In this document: piece by piece, positions 9,112 to 17,303 of the stretch
How positions within the stretch are numbered: position 1 is the stretch's first letter
How the letters are laid out: every line of letters begins with the position of its first letter
DNA from: 54-19 sp038210655
Lineage (GTDB): Bacteria > Chloroflexota > Chloroflexia > Chloroheliales > Chloroheliaceae
Assembly (NCBI GenBank): GCA_038210655.1
Contig: JBBQWM010000021.1
Span: forward strand, 47,412-111,411
Length of the DNA: 64,000 nucleotides
Direction of reading: 5' to 3'
Notes under the pieces: model-generated
Told to the model about the DNA's origin: nothing
Database searches by the model: none
What the model saw: the letters and a program-made list of their open reading frames with translations, nothing else
Made by a program: the position numbers and the translations under genes

Positions 9112-9345
9112 ATGAATCCACAAGAGGTAGCATCAGGTATCAGCCTGGAATCTATGAAAAACTTCATCCAGCAAGAGCGGGTCTGGCCCTCTGACACTTC
9201 CAACGAAGGTCGGGCCAAGTGCCGGGTTTGTGGCGGCTCGATCTTAAAGCGGCTAGGGGTAAAATGGGGCTATCTGTGGCAATTCAAAAACCATTATTTT
9301 ATGCTCTGCTCATACTGTAACAACCAGTTGCCCAGGCTAGATTAA
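9112..9345 (+). CDS. small hypothetical protein with two CxxC motifs
   Basis: A 77-residue protein. Cys pairs CRVC and CSYC, separated by about 30 residues containing Trp and Tyr, suggest a zinc-ribbon fold. No named family is recognised. GACGAGAG lies just before the ATG as a weak ribosome site. The next gene begins 13 bases downstream, so the two are probably cotranscribed. Function unknown; small zinc ribbons commonly bind nucleic acids or proteins, but nothing here decides that. Confidence 0.65.
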   Translation: MNPQEVASGISLESMKNFIQQERVWPSDTSNEGRAKCRVCGGSILKRLGVKWGYLWQFKNHYFMLCSYCNNQLPRLD

Positions 9346-9358
9346 AAGAGGTAATAAG

Positions 9359-9667
9359 TTGAAATCCTTCGATCTTGAATTGCTCAATTCTTCCACCCCC
9401 TTTGAAAGTGATCTTCTTCATCCGGCCCTGAACCGCTTTAATCGGTTAGATCGATTGCGCCAAACCTTGAGCGCGATGGATTATCGTTCGCCCGACCTAT
9501 GGAGTGGGTGCTTTCTAGCCGGACTATGCGTGTTTCTACCGCTGGCTATGTTTCAAAGCCACAATCGCGTGTTGTTCTGGATGTGGGCGACATTGGCGGG
9601 TCTGTTCATCGTGTCCGGCGCAATTGGTTTTCTTGTCGGCAACCTACTCCGGCTTTTAGCCCGCTAA
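9359..9667 (+). CDS. small two-span membrane protein, unknown
   Basis: A 102-residue frame beginning at TTG, preceded by AAAAGAGGTAATAAG with a reasonable Shine-Dalgarno. The first ~48 residues are soluble and leucine-rich. Two hydrophobic helices follow (FLAGLCVFLPLAMF and WATLAGLFIVSGAIGFLVG) with a short polar turn and a final LLRLLAR. It follows the CxxC protein by 13 bases and is probably cotranscribed. No family recognised. Confidence 0.6.
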   Translation: MKSFDLELLNSSTPFESDLLHPALNRFNRLDRLRQTLSAMDYRSPDLWSGCFLAGLCVFLPLAMFQSHNRVLFWMWATLAGLFIVSGAIGFLVGNLLRLLAR

Positions 9668-9693
9668 ATTGCCCACACATTGCCATTGCCCCC

Positions 9694-9767
9694 TGTAGGA
9701 GCGAGCTTCCGCTCGCGATTAAAGAGGCGGGTATGTGTTCAATCGTGAGCAGAAGCTCGCTCCTACA
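9694..9767. repeat. palindromic repeat of the GTAGGAGCGAGCTT type
   Basis: Arms 9694-9720 and 9741-9767 are imperfect inverted copies starting TGTAGGAGCGAGCTT and ending AAGCTCGCTCCTACA. It resembles REP-like elements known in many genomes. No CAGCC-type terminal repeats flank it, unlike the other family in this window. It lies between convergent genes. Confidence 0.7.
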
Positions 9768-9895
9768 GATTGGGAGGATGCACATCCCGTAGGGGGTAGG
9801 TGGGCCAATCAAATTAGTTAGTCAGAGGGTACGGCAAACTATATTTAATCCTGTCTATCCCTGTTAATTCCCAAAGCTACCACAAATCCACACAT

Positions 9896-9927
9896 AAAAA
9901 CCGCTACCTCAAACGGGTAGCGGTTTT
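9896..9927 (-). terminator. bidirectional intrinsic terminator after livM
   Basis: AAAAACCGCTACC (9896-9908) pairs with GGGTAGCGGTTTT (9915-9927). On the minus strand the stem is followed by a run of five T, correct for ending the liv transcript; on the plus strand a T4 run serves the convergent small genes. Confidence 0.8.
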
Positions 9928-9945
9928 GGGTAAAAACGCATCAGG

Positions 9946-11088
9946 TTAGATTTTTGAAGTAGCCTCGCCGCTTTTGGCCCGGCCCAACCAGGCGGACAGG
10001 CGCGGTTGATAAAGCCGCCAGGTCCCGACGATACCATAGGGCAAAAACAGCACAATCAGCACATAGATCATGCCCAGCAAGAGCAGCCAGTGTTCCAGAA
10101 TTGGCCCAACGATAAACCAGCCTTTGACACCTTCGACAAACTCACGGCTACTCAAGACGAAGTTAAGTACTTGAATAATGGTTGCCCCGATGATCGCCCC
10201 GTACAACGTCCCCGCTCCACCCAGAATAACCATCAGAAGCGGCAGCAGCGAAATATCGGCAGACAGTACGTTGGGATTGACGATCCCGTTGCGGAAGCCG
10301 TAAACCATTCCGGCCAGCCCCGCGATCACTGCCGAAAAGACCAACGCCATAATTTTATAAAGCAAAATGTTGTAGCCAATCATCTCGGCCCGCCGCTCGT
10401 TCTCGCGGATCGCTATCAGCACCCGACCCAAAGGTGAGCTTATTAGCCGGTTCAGCCCGAAATAGGCCACCACGATCAGGCCCAGCGCCAGAAAATAAAC
10501 CGTCGTGGTGTTGGGCGCGTCGGCAGCCTTGATGAGTGAAATGCCTTCATCGCCCCTGGTAAATTCGACCATTTTTCCGCTCAGGCTGTGGGCGGTCGAA
10601 GCCAGCGCCAGCGTTACCATTGCAAAGAAGACCCCTTGCACCCGCAGTGAGACAAAGCCCACGAAGATGCCGAGTGCAGCGCAAATCAGCACCCCTAGCC
10701 CCGCCCCGGCCCACATAGGCCAGCCTAGCTTGAACGAACATAAGGCCACACTATAGGCTCCCACTCCAAAGAACAGGGCATGACCAAAGCTGAAAATACC
10801 AGTAAAACCAAATAGCAAATCGTAACTCAGGGCAAATGCGGCGAACAGCAAGACCTGCGCGATTAATCGCTGGTTGGTTTCCGGCAGACCGACCAGGGGC
10901 AAAACCAGCAATATAATTGCCAGCCCTCCCAGTACCCACGTCACCCGACTCAAACCTAGCGGCCCACTCCGGGCGCGTTCAAGCTGACGGACAAGCCGCA
11001 TGCGCTCGCGACCCGCCGCGCTCAACTCGGTCCCGATTGCGCCTTCTTCGGCGGTTTTTATACTTTTCTCTCTGGTATCGGTTTCCAT
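9946..11088 (-). CDS. livM: branched-chain amino acid-type ABC transporter permease (LivM)
   Basis: A 380-residue inner-membrane permease of the LivM half. About ten hydrophobic helices follow a ~45-residue charged N-terminus, longer than usual. Conserved segments include LLFGFTGIFSFGHALFFGVGA and PLGRVLIAIRENERRAEMIGYN (the cytoplasmic loop contacting the ATPases) and LPLLMVILGGAGTLYGAIIGA. It is the last gene of the minus-strand order binding protein, LivG, LivF, LivH, LivM. The ribosome site before this ATG is poor, so the true start might be internal. Substrate class follows from family only; urea or short amides are alternatives. Confidence 0.9.
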   Translation of the reverse strand: METDTREKSIKTAEEGAIGTELSAAGRERMRLVRQLERARSGPLGLSRVTWVLGGLAIILLVLPLVGLPETNQRLIAQVLLFAAFALSYDLLFGFTGIFSFGHALFFGVGAYSVALCSFKLGWPMWAGAGLGVLICAALGIFVGFVSLRVQGVFFAMVTLALASTAHSLSGKMVEFTRGDEGISLIKAADAPNTTTVYFLALGLIVVAYFGLNRLISSPLGRVLIAIRENERRAEMIGYNILLYKIMALVFSAVIAGLAGMVYGFRNGIVNPNVLSADISLLPLLMVILGGAGTLYGAIIGATIIQVLNFVLSSREFVEGVKGWFIVGPILEHWLLLLGMIYVLIVLFLPYGIVGTWRLYQPRLSAWLGRAKSGEATSKI

Positions 11089-11109
11089 CTTTGCAAGACC
11101 TTTTGTTTA

Positions 11110-11214
11110 GAGAAATTAGAAATTAGAAATCAGGTATCAGGTATCAGGTATCAGGTAGCAGGTATCAGTCAAACTTCTAGAATCTAATATCTGATTTCTA
11201 ATTTCTAATATCTC
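11110..11214. repeat. heptamer tandem repeats between livH and livM
   Basis: Units TCAGGTA occur in tandem around 11134-11168, preceded by ATTAGAA-type units and followed by inverted counterparts (TTTCTAA, ATATCTA) at 11177-11214. The period is 7 bp throughout and the two halves are roughly inverted, so the transcript could form a long hairpin. It fills almost the whole livH-livM gap. Confidence 0.75.
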
Positions 11215-11215
11215 T

Positions 11216-12286
11216 TTAATACTTCTTCCCGCCGAATAAGCCCTGGGGCCGGACGAGCAGTACTAGCACCAACAAGAGCATTACGAAACTATCGGCGATA
11301 GATTCGTAGCGATAGGCGATAAAAGGCGTGATAAGCCCAACCATCAAGGCCCCGATAGCCGCGCCTCCAAAGCTACCCAACCCGCCGATCACGACCACTA
11401 CAAAGGCGGTCAGCAAGCTAATTTGGCCCATTCCTTCGCTACCACCGCCGCTATTGACCGTGTAGGCCGCACCCCCCAGCGCTGCCAGGATCGACCCCAG
11501 CACAAAGACCGCGAAGAAATAGCGTTTGACATTGTAGCCGAGGGCCTGCACCATCTGGTTATCTTCTACGCCTCCCCGGATCACCAGCCCAACTTTGGTG
11601 CGGTTGAGTAGCCAGAAAACTCCGGCGAAAACCAGCAGCCCGGCTATTACGACTGCAACCGATTTCCAGTTGACCGAAATATCCGAAGTTACCTTAAAAC
11701 GGTCGCCGGGCCAGGGGTTGATGTTAAAATTATAGCTGGGTGCGCTGAGGCTAAATACGATCCGAAGCGCCTCATCCAGCACCAACACCAGACCGAGGGT
11801 CAGGAGTATTTGAAAGACTGGTCGCCCGTACAGGCGGCGGATCGCCAAAAACTCGACCCCGGCCCCCAAAAGACCCCCTGCCAGCATCCCAACCAACAAG
11901 GCCAGTAGCGTAGCAGGGAGCGGGTCGAGACCCAATTGCATCCAGGCGACCGGGCTGGTTTTGTCTTTTGCTTCGGCGGCGGTAGTTGTAAACAGGTTAA
12001 AGCTCCACATAAAGACGAAACCGCCCCAGGTAAAGATTGCACCGTGCGCGAAATTTACCACGTCCATCAGCCCGAAGATTAGCGAGAGGCCGCTTGCCAT
12101 CAAGAACAGCACCGCGCTTTCGACCAACCCATTGATAAAGAACTTGACAAAGGTCGGGAAGGTGATCGGGTTATCCTTAAAGTACAGCCAGAGCAATATC
12201 GCGCCGACGGCTACCCAAAAGGCAGTCTTAACTCGTGGGTCGCGCCAACTCAAAGCCGGGCGGCGGGCCGAAATTGAAACTTTCAT
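11216..12286 (-). CDS. livH: branched-chain amino acid-type ABC transporter permease (LivH)
   Basis: A 356-residue permease partner of LivM. Recognisable segments are ASGLSLIFGLMDVVNFAHGA (N-terminal membrane helices), TKVGLVIRGGVEDNQMVQAL (ATPase-contacting loop) and VIGGLGSFGGAAIGALMVGL. It is longer than the usual ~290-300 residues because of an insert around residues 90-125 with an Ala/Glu-rich external stretch. The ATG overlaps the stop of livF (ATGA), so translation is coupled. Confidence 0.92.
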   Translation of the reverse strand: MKVSISARRPALSWRDPRVKTAFWVAVGAILLWLYFKDNPITFPTFVKFFINGLVESAVLFLMASGLSLIFGLMDVVNFAHGAIFTWGGFVFMWSFNLFTTTAAEAKDKTSPVAWMQLGLDPLPATLLALLVGMLAGGLLGAGVEFLAIRRLYGRPVFQILLTLGLVLVLDEALRIVFSLSAPSYNFNINPWPGDRFKVTSDISVNWKSVAVVIAGLLVFAGVFWLLNRTKVGLVIRGGVEDNQMVQALGYNVKRYFFAVFVLGSILAALGGAAYTVNSGGGSEGMGQISLLTAFVVVVIGGLGSFGGAAIGALMVGLITPFIAYRYESIADSFVMLLLVLVLLVRPQGLFGGKKY

Positions 12287-13074
12287 CTGGTTACACCTAC
12301 CCCTAGATACTGGCGGGTTAGGTCTTTATCCGCAATCAGTTGGGTCATCAGGCCGTCCGTGACATTGTGACCGTCGTCGATCAGGTAGAAGTAATCACCA
12401 ACCGTACTCGCCATCGTAAAATTCTGCTCGACCAGTAAGATCGTGATGTGGGTCTTGAGCTTTTCAAGTGCGTCCATCACGGCCTTGACCACAATCGGGG
12501 CCAGCCCTTTGCTCGGTTCGTCAATCAACAGCATCTTATTATCGACCATTAAGCCTCGGCTGATTGCCACCATTTGCTGTTGTCCGCCCGAAAGCGTACC
12601 GGCCTTTTGCTTCAAAAAGCGGCGCATATCCGGGAACAAATCTATGCAAAAGTCCAACCGACGACGATAAGAGGCGGCTTTCTCGCCCCGTGCCGCCAGT
12701 AGCAAATTCTCCTCGACCGTCAGATCACGGAAGATACCCCGGTCTTCCGGCACATAGCCGATCCCCCGGCGGGCGATCTCGTAAGTTGTGCGGCTGGTAA
12801 TCGGTTCGCCATCGTAGCTGATCGTTCCCTGCCGGGCGCTGGTCAGGCCCATAATCGTCTTGAGAGTGGTGGTTTTCCCGGCTCCATTGCGACCCAGCAA
12901 GACCGTCACCGCCCCCCGCCTTACCTCCAACCCGATCCCCTGCAAAATGTGAAATTGACCAATGTAAGTATGCACCTCATCAAGCGCCAGTAGCGCAACA
13001 TTAGAAGGATGAGGGATGAGGGATGAGGGATGAAGAAGGGAACCTTTATCCATGCTGGTTTGCTCCTGGCTCAT
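12283..13074 (-). CDS. livF: branched-chain amino acid-type ABC transporter ATP-binding protein (LivF)
   Basis: ATPase subunit of 263 residues from the ATG at 13074, chosen because GGGGAGAG precedes it by 7 bases; an upstream in-frame ATG at 13119 lies in repeat DNA. Walker A GRNGAGKTT, signature LSGGQQQMV, Walker B MLLIDEPSKGL and the switch His in VEQNF are present. Oddly, the N-terminus (about residues 12-24, SLLHPSSLIPHPS) is the in-frame translation of GGATGAG-type heptamer repeats, so the repeat has invaded the coding region without breaking it. Confidence 0.92.
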   Translation of the reverse strand: MSQEQTSMDKGSLLHPSSLIPHPSNVALLALDEVHTYIGQFHILQGIGLEVRRGAVTVLLGRNGAGKTTTLKTIMGLTSARQGTISYDGEPITSRTTYEIARRGIGYVPEDRGIFRDLTVEENLLLAARGEKAASYRRRLDFCIDLFPDMRRFLKQKAGTLSGGQQQMVAISRGLMVDNKMLLIDEPSKGLAPIVVKAVMDALEKLKTHITILLVEQNFTMASTVGDYFYLIDDGHNVTDGLMTQLIADKDLTRQYLGVGVTR

Positions 13075-13103
13075 CGTATTCTCTCCCCTATCAACAAATG
13101 TAC

Positions 13104-13137
13104 CATTTTCATTCCTCATCCTTCATCCCTCATCTTT
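13104..13137. repeat. GGATGAG heptamer repeats overlapping the livG 3' end
   Basis: On the minus strand, units like GATGAGG/GATGAAG run through the last codons of livG and supply its TGA stop at 13123. Another block of the same units (13003-13036) lies inside livF. Repeat insertion has thus shaped both gene ends. Confidence 0.7.
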
Positions 13138-13887
13138 GTATCCACCGAGGTAGGCCGATTGGACAGTTTCGTTTTGGGCGATTTCATCGGGCGTGCCATC
13201 GGCGATCAGTTCGCCATAATGCATGACCATTACCGAGTCGCTTACGCTCATAACCATGTCCATCTTGTGTTCGACCAGCATTACGGTACAGCCTCCGGCC
13301 CGTTTGATCCGTTGCACCACCTCGATAATACCCGGCACATCGTCCCGGCTCATCCCGGCAGTTGGTTCGTCCAGCAACAGCAGGCGAGGGTTGGTTGCCA
13401 GCAAAATACCGATTTCAAGCTTGCGTTTGTCGCCGTGTGAAAGGGTTTGGGCCGGTTGCAACTCGCGCCCCCCCAGCATAACCATTTCCAAAATCGCATA
13501 GGAGCGCTCTTCATCCTGCCCGAATTGTTTGAAGGATTGCCAGAAATTAAAAGCATGCCCGCCCCGGCTTTGGGCCGCCAACCGCACATTTTCCAGGACG
13601 GTCAGGTTCGGGAATATCGTAGTCATCTGGAAAGAGCGTCCGATCCCGTCGTGCGAACGTCGGAAGGCCGGGCGAGTGGTAATGTCGCGCCCCTCGAACG
13701 TAATATGTCCGGCGCTAGGTGGTAGCAAGCCGCTAATAAGGTTAAACAGGGTAGTTTTGCCCGCCCCGTTTGGCCCGATAATGCTCTTAAATTCGCCCTG
13801 ACGTACCGCCAGCGAGACGCTACGGACAGCCACGTTACCGCCAAAGGCCCGCGACAGCCCTTCGGTTTCCAGAATGTTAGCTTGCAT
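13123..13887 (-). CDS. livG: branched-chain amino acid-type ABC transporter ATP-binding protein (LivG)
   Basis: A 254-residue ATPase of normal LivG length. Walker A GPNGAGKTT, the LivG-typical GRDITTRPAFRRSHDGIGRSFQ, signature LSHGDKRKLEIG, Walker B LLLLDEPTAGM and VEHKMDMV are all present. AGGAA lies upstream of the ATG. The C-terminal DEG-stop is encoded by heptamer repeat DNA. It pairs with LivF below the LivHM membrane dimer. Confidence 0.93.
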   Translation of the reverse strand: MQANILETEGLSRAFGGNVAVRSVSLAVRQGEFKSIIGPNGAGKTTLFNLISGLLPPSAGHITFEGRDITTRPAFRRSHDGIGRSFQMTTIFPNLTVLENVRLAAQSRGGHAFNFWQSFKQFGQDEERSYAILEMVMLGGRELQPAQTLSHGDKRKLEIGILLATNPRLLLLDEPTAGMSRDDVPGIIEVVQRIKRAGGCTVMLVEHKMDMVMSVSDSVMVMHYGELIADGTPDEIAQNETVQSAYLGGYKDEG

Positions 13888-13931
13888 TGTGTGGTTCCTA
13901 TAGCAAGTTGCAGATTATTGCGCGTTTTTTT

Positions 13932-14007
13932 GTAGGGGCGACCCTGTGTGGTCGCCCTCGAAGACCCGGCACGGTGTTCACGGGCGACCACACAGGGTCG
14001 CCCCTAC
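13932..14007. repeat. GTAGGGGCGACC palindrome between livG and the binding-protein gene
   Basis: Perfect 26-bp arms (13932-13957, 13982-14007) separated by 24 bases. Upstream at 13899-13912 lies TATAGCAAGTTGCA, which matches the left end of the similar element at 28202-28335; no clear right partner is visible. Stem-forming and non-coding; it may also stabilise or attenuate mRNA between the binding protein and the membrane subunits. Confidence 0.75.
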
Positions 14008-14055
14008 CCTTTTTTGAAAGCATACAAAAGTTGTGAGAACGAAGAATGAAGTCTG

Positions 14056-14089
14056 ATTTTATTCATCCTTCATCCCTCATCCCTCATCC
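14056..14089. repeat. GGATGAG heptamer repeats after the binding-protein gene
   Basis: Minus-strand units GGATGAG, GGATGAG, GGATGAA follow immediately after the TAG stop of the substrate-binding gene. Same unit as at 13003, 13104 and 15570-15600. Confidence 0.7.
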
Positions 14090-15466
14090 CTACTTCTTAC
14101 GGATCGGCGGGGCCGAGTCTTCCGCCGAAACTTCCTTAACCAGGGTTGGGATCGGGAAGTTGAAAGTCCCGGTAGAGTCTTTGGCGATCTTTACAATATA
14201 CATGGGCTGGAGCGCCTGATGATCTTCTTTGCGGAAGGTCATTTTGCCCTTTGGGGTCGGAAAGCTCATGCCTTCCATTGCCGGGATCATCTTTTCGGGA
14301 GTGGTGTCACCGGCCGTCTTGGTCAGGGCGGCGTAGAGGGCCGAGGCTGCGCTGAACCCACCGGGGCTGAACAGGTCAGGGACAGTGTTGTATTTCTCTT
14401 TATAGACCTTGACCAGATAGTCATTTTCGGCTGTCTTGGGGAACTGATGCCAGTAGACCATCATACCCTGGAAACCGATAGCGGCATCCCCTAGCGATTT
14501 GATCGTGGGGATTTCGGCTACGCCACCCGTTACAGTCATCTTACTAAAAACATCGTTGTCCTTCATCTGCTGATAAAGCTTGGGAGCGGTCGCCCCGGCC
14601 CAGGATATTAGCAGAACGTCGGGAGCCGCGTCCAGCACCTTCTGGATGTAGGGCGTAAATTCGGTCGCGGACTGTGGAACCGGCACGTCGATCCACTCGA
14701 TCCCAGGAGTCTTGGTAGCGACTTCTTTCCAACTCTTATTCGAGTCCTGCCCAAAGGCGTAGTCCTGGAAGATACTGGCGATCTTCTTGTTCTTGGTCGC
14801 AATGCTGGCCGCGAAACTCGCGCCTGCCGCCGCATCCTGGTCGGTGTTGCGCCCGGTGTGGAAGGTGTACTGGCTGAAGCCTGCGCCGGTAATCGCTGCC
14901 GAAGCCGCTGGGTCAACGATAAAGATTTTCTTGAGTTCCTTGTCGTTTACGGCAGCAATCGCCAGGGCCGCCCCACTGGAAGGCGTACCAACCAGGATTT
15001 CGGCCCCGTTTTGTTGTACCAGCTTGCGAGCCGCCTCGACCGCCTTATTGGGGTCGCCCGCATCGTCCTCGATCAGCAATTTGATCTCGCGGCCTTCGAT
15101 CTTGTTCGTGCCTTTGGTGAAATAATCGAGGCCGGTTGCAAAGCCTTTTTCCAGCATATCGCCATAGTAGGCCAACGGGCCAGTCTTGGAGCTAATCATT
15201 CCCACCACCAACGGTTTCAGCCCGGTCGTCCCACCTGCTGCCGTAGTTGCACTGGCGGCGGTCGTGGCGGCGGCGGTCGTGGTCGTGGCGGCAGTAGTCG
15301 CAACAGCCGCTGTGGTTGCAGCCGCAGTAGCCGCCACCGCAGCCGTCGTTGCAGCCGCAGTGGTCGCCGCCGGTGCCGTCGTCGCAGTCGAATCGCCGCA
15401 AGCCGCCAGCAAAGCCGACAATACCAGCAGCAATACCGTTATTACATAAAGCGGTCTATACTTCAT
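14090..15466 (-). CDS. ABC transporter substrate-binding lipoprotein, LivJ/Peripla_BP_6 type
   Basis: A 458-residue binding protein for the LivFGHM importer. The signal peptide ends in a lipobox (LSALLAAC), so Cys22 is probably lipidated. Residues ~24-78 are an almost pure Ala/Thr linker. The type I periplasmic-binding fold follows (PLVVGMISSKTGPLAYYGD, then IKLLIEDDAGDPNKAVEAAR, LVGTPSSGAALAIA). AGGAGG precedes the ATG. It leads the operon order on the minus strand, after the small 76-residue gene. The ligand is unknown: amino acids, urea and short amides are possible in this family. Confidence 0.9.
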   Translation of the reverse strand: MKYRPLYVITVLLLVLSALLAACGDSTATTAPAATTAAATTAAVAATAAATTAAVATTAATTTTAAATTAASATTAAGGTTGLKPLVVGMISSKTGPLAYYGDMLEKGFATGLDYFTKGTNKIEGREIKLLIEDDAGDPNKAVEAARKLVQQNGAEILVGTPSSGAALAIAAVNDKELKKIFIVDPAASAAITGAGFSQYTFHTGRNTDQDAAAGASFAASIATKNKKIASIFQDYAFGQDSNKSWKEVATKTPGIEWIDVPVPQSATEFTPYIQKVLDAAPDVLLISWAGATAPKLYQQMKDNDVFSKMTVTGGVAEIPTIKSLGDAAIGFQGMMVYWHQFPKTAENDYLVKVYKEKYNTVPDLFSPGGFSAASALYAALTKTAGDTTPEKMIPAMEGMSFPTPKGKMTFRKEDHQALQPMYIVKIAKDSTGTFNFPIPTLVKEVSAEDSAPPIRKK

Positions 15467-15496
15467 AATTTGGTTCTCCTCCTATAAGCCAATTTC

Positions 15497-15600
15497 GACA
15501 AAGGATGAAAGATGAAGGATGAAAAGGATTCACGATTGTAAAGGCAGACTTTGTATCCCACATTCTGCCTTCTGCATTTCTCATCCCTCATCCCTCATCC
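15497..15600. repeat. heptamer repeat tracts flanking the binding-protein promoter region
   Basis: GGATGAA-type units occur at ~15500-15527 and inverted CTCATCC/TTCATCC and CTGCCTT-type units at ~15563-15600. The two tracts are inverted relative to each other and enclose about 40 bases. They fill most of the gap upstream of the substrate-binding gene. Confidence 0.65.
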
Positions 15601-15601
15601 T

Positions 15602-15832
15602 TTACTCCTCGATGTACTTTTTCATGAAAGTCTCGGCCTCGACCAGCGTTGTAAAATGCTGCTCCGCGCCGCTCTGGATATGTTTAATAACCCCGCGCCA
15701 GCCGGGAGGATTTGCTCCCGAAGGGGCGGCTGTAACGTATGTGCCGGAGTTTTCGACCTCAACTTCTGTTTCGCGCACAAAGCGCAACATAAAGCTGGTG
15801 ATAACCTTGCGGTTTTGCTGATTAGCCGCCAT
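15602..15832 (-). CDS. small conserved-looking hypothetical protein
   Basis: A 76-residue protein starting at ATG 15832 with AAGGAAG 8 bases upstream. The sequence (SFMLRFVRETEVEVENSG..., GWRGVIKHIQSGAEQHFTTL, AETFMKKYIEE) is a plausible small alpha/beta fold, soluble and without a signal peptide. A motif pattern of Trp-Arg-Gly followed by an aromatic FTTL helix recalls small proteins of unknown function from memory, but no family is named. It is upstream of the liv genes in the same orientation and may be cotranscribed. Confidence 0.6.
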   Translation of the reverse strand: MAANQQNRKVITSFMLRFVRETEVEVENSGTYVTAAPSGANPPGWRGVIKHIQSGAEQHFTTLVEAETFMKKYIEE

Positions 15833-16175
15833 AAGTGCTTCCTTGAGTGAACTTTTTTGTAGAAATTAAAGTTGTAAGTTATTGGTTTCACTCTAACATA
15901 GCCCAGTTACAAACCAGTTACAAATTAATTACAGGCCCATCATCTGAACTTCGGTTGACAAACCAGAGCGCCCATACTACGATTGATTTTCATTAATCGT
16001 GACATTGATTATTATCTTTCAAAGATGACCAAAACAAAAAGTAAAGGTAACTACACAGCCTCCCCCTTTGGGCGACCACATAGGGTCGCACCCTACAAGG
16101 GATTATGGGTAGGGGCGACCCTATGTGGTCGCCCGACCTGAGTAGTTACAAGTAAAGAAAGAAAAGGAACCTGGC
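15833..16175. other. 343-bp intergenic region with a mobile palindrome
   Basis: Divergent promoter region between the 76-residue gene and the epimerase. It holds the element 16047-16149 and an AT-rich stretch (15845-16040). No gene is seen, and no promoter reaching consensus can be picked with confidence. Confidence 0.5.
16047..16149. repeat. palindromic element with GTAACTAC-CAG ends and GGGCGACC core
   Basis: The ends are GTAACTACACAG (16047-16058) and CTGAGTAGTTAC (16138-16149), inverted with one mismatch. Inside, GGGCGACCACATAGGGTCGC and its near-complement form a long stem. Very similar in layout to 59936-60035. It lies directly upstream of the epimerase start, so it will influence that leader if transcription begins to its left. 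Confidence 0.75.
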
Positions 16176-17276
16176 ATGGAGAAAGGCGCTACCCGTATTC
16201 GGTCGATTGAATTCGAGCCGCTAAACATACCCCTGATTGAGCCGTTCGTGATTGCTATCGGGCGGTTGGACGAAGTACGCAATGTGTTGGTAACAATCCG
16301 GTTGGAAAACGGCGTGATCGGCTACGGCGAGGCCGCCCCGCTCGAACCGATCAACGGCGAGAACCAGGCGACCGTCCTGGCGACCCTTCAGACTTGCGCG
16401 GCCCTGCTAACCGGGCGGGATGCGATGCAATGGCGATTACTCTCGCGGGAACTGGCGGGGGTCTTTTCGGCTCAGGCGGCGGCACGCGCCGGGCTGGAAA
16501 TGGCCTTGCTGGATGCCGTGACCAAGACTATGAATGTGCCGCTCTACCAGTTTTGGGGAGGGATGAGCGATTGGATCGAGACGGATATTAGTATCCCGAT
16601 TGTTGAGCCAGAGCGGGCGCGAGAATTGGCTGCCGGGATCGCCGCTCAGGGGATGCGCGTTATCAAGATCAAGGTCGGCAGCGGGATCGCGGCGGATGTG
16701 GCGCGGACGCTGGCGGTGCGGGCCGGTGCGCCCGGTTGCGAGGTACAGTTGGATGCAAACCAGGGCTATAGCGGCCCGAAAGCGGTTGAGCTACTGCGCG
16801 AACTAGCCGCGAAAGGGGTCAGGGTGCTTTTATTTGAACAGCCGGTTCCCAAGCACGACCGCATGGGCCTCAAGTTTGTGACCGAGCATGGGCGCGTGCC
16901 GGTTGCGGCGGACGAAACGATTTTCTGCGCGAACGATGTGTTAGGGTTGGCTGAAATCGGGGCGGTCAACGTCGTGAATATCAAGCTGATGAAAAGCGGA
17001 TTGGTCGAGGGGATGGACATTGCGGCAGTTTGCCGGGCCGCCCATATCCGGCTAATGATTGGCGGTATGATCGAGTCGAAGCTGGCAATGAGTTGCTCGG
17101 CCCATTTCGCGGCAGGGCAGGGCGGCTTCGATTATATCGATCTCGATACGCCTTTCTTATTGGCTGAAGACCCTTTTGAAGGTGGCTACCGGGTCGAAGG
17201 CCCGATCTATCACCTGGATCATATTCAGGCCGGGATCGGCTGCTGGCCCAAAGGTCGGCCTTCGGGAATGCTTTAA
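16176..17276 (+). CDS. dipeptide (L-Ala-D/L-Glu) epimerase-like enolase-superfamily enzyme
   Basis: A 366-residue member of the mandelate racemase/muconate lactonizing group. The capping domain is at ~1-125 and the TIM barrel at ~130-350. Visible catalytic features are IKIKVG (the KxK base), QLDANQGY (metal Asp), LFEQPVP (metal Glu), and VAADETIF (metal Asp/Glu), with a late NIKLMKSGL that carries the second general acid/base Lys, as in L-Ala-D/L-Glu epimerases (YcjG). The likely role is recycling murein-derived dipeptides, though other dipeptides or N-succinyl amino acids are possible. AAGGAA precedes the ATG. Confidence 0.8.
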   Translation: MEKGATRIRSIEFEPLNIPLIEPFVIAIGRLDEVRNVLVTIRLENGVIGYGEAAPLEPINGENQATVLATLQTCAALLTGRDAMQWRLLSRELAGVFSAQAAARAGLEMALLDAVTKTMNVPLYQFWGGMSDWIETDISIPIVEPERARELAAGIAAQGMRVIKIKVGSGIAADVARTLAVRAGAPGCEVQLDANQGYSGPKAVELLRELAAKGVRVLLFEQPVPKHDRMGLKFVTEHGRVPVAADETIFCANDVLGLAEIGAVNVVNIKLMKSGLVEGMDIAAVCRAAHIRLMIGGMIESKLAMSCSAHFAAGQGGFDYIDLDTPFLLAEDPFEGGYRVEGPIYHLDHIQAGIGCWPKGRPSGML

Positions 17277-17303
17277 TATTAACCGCTTCAAAGGATCGTT
17301 ACG

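Noticed and set aside
14858..15487. Long plus-strand frame of 209 codons opposite the LivJ-like gene
   Set aside because: It mirrors the Ala/Thr linker codons and the type I binding domain on the other strand, giving Arg/Gly/Ser low complexity; no own ribosome site.
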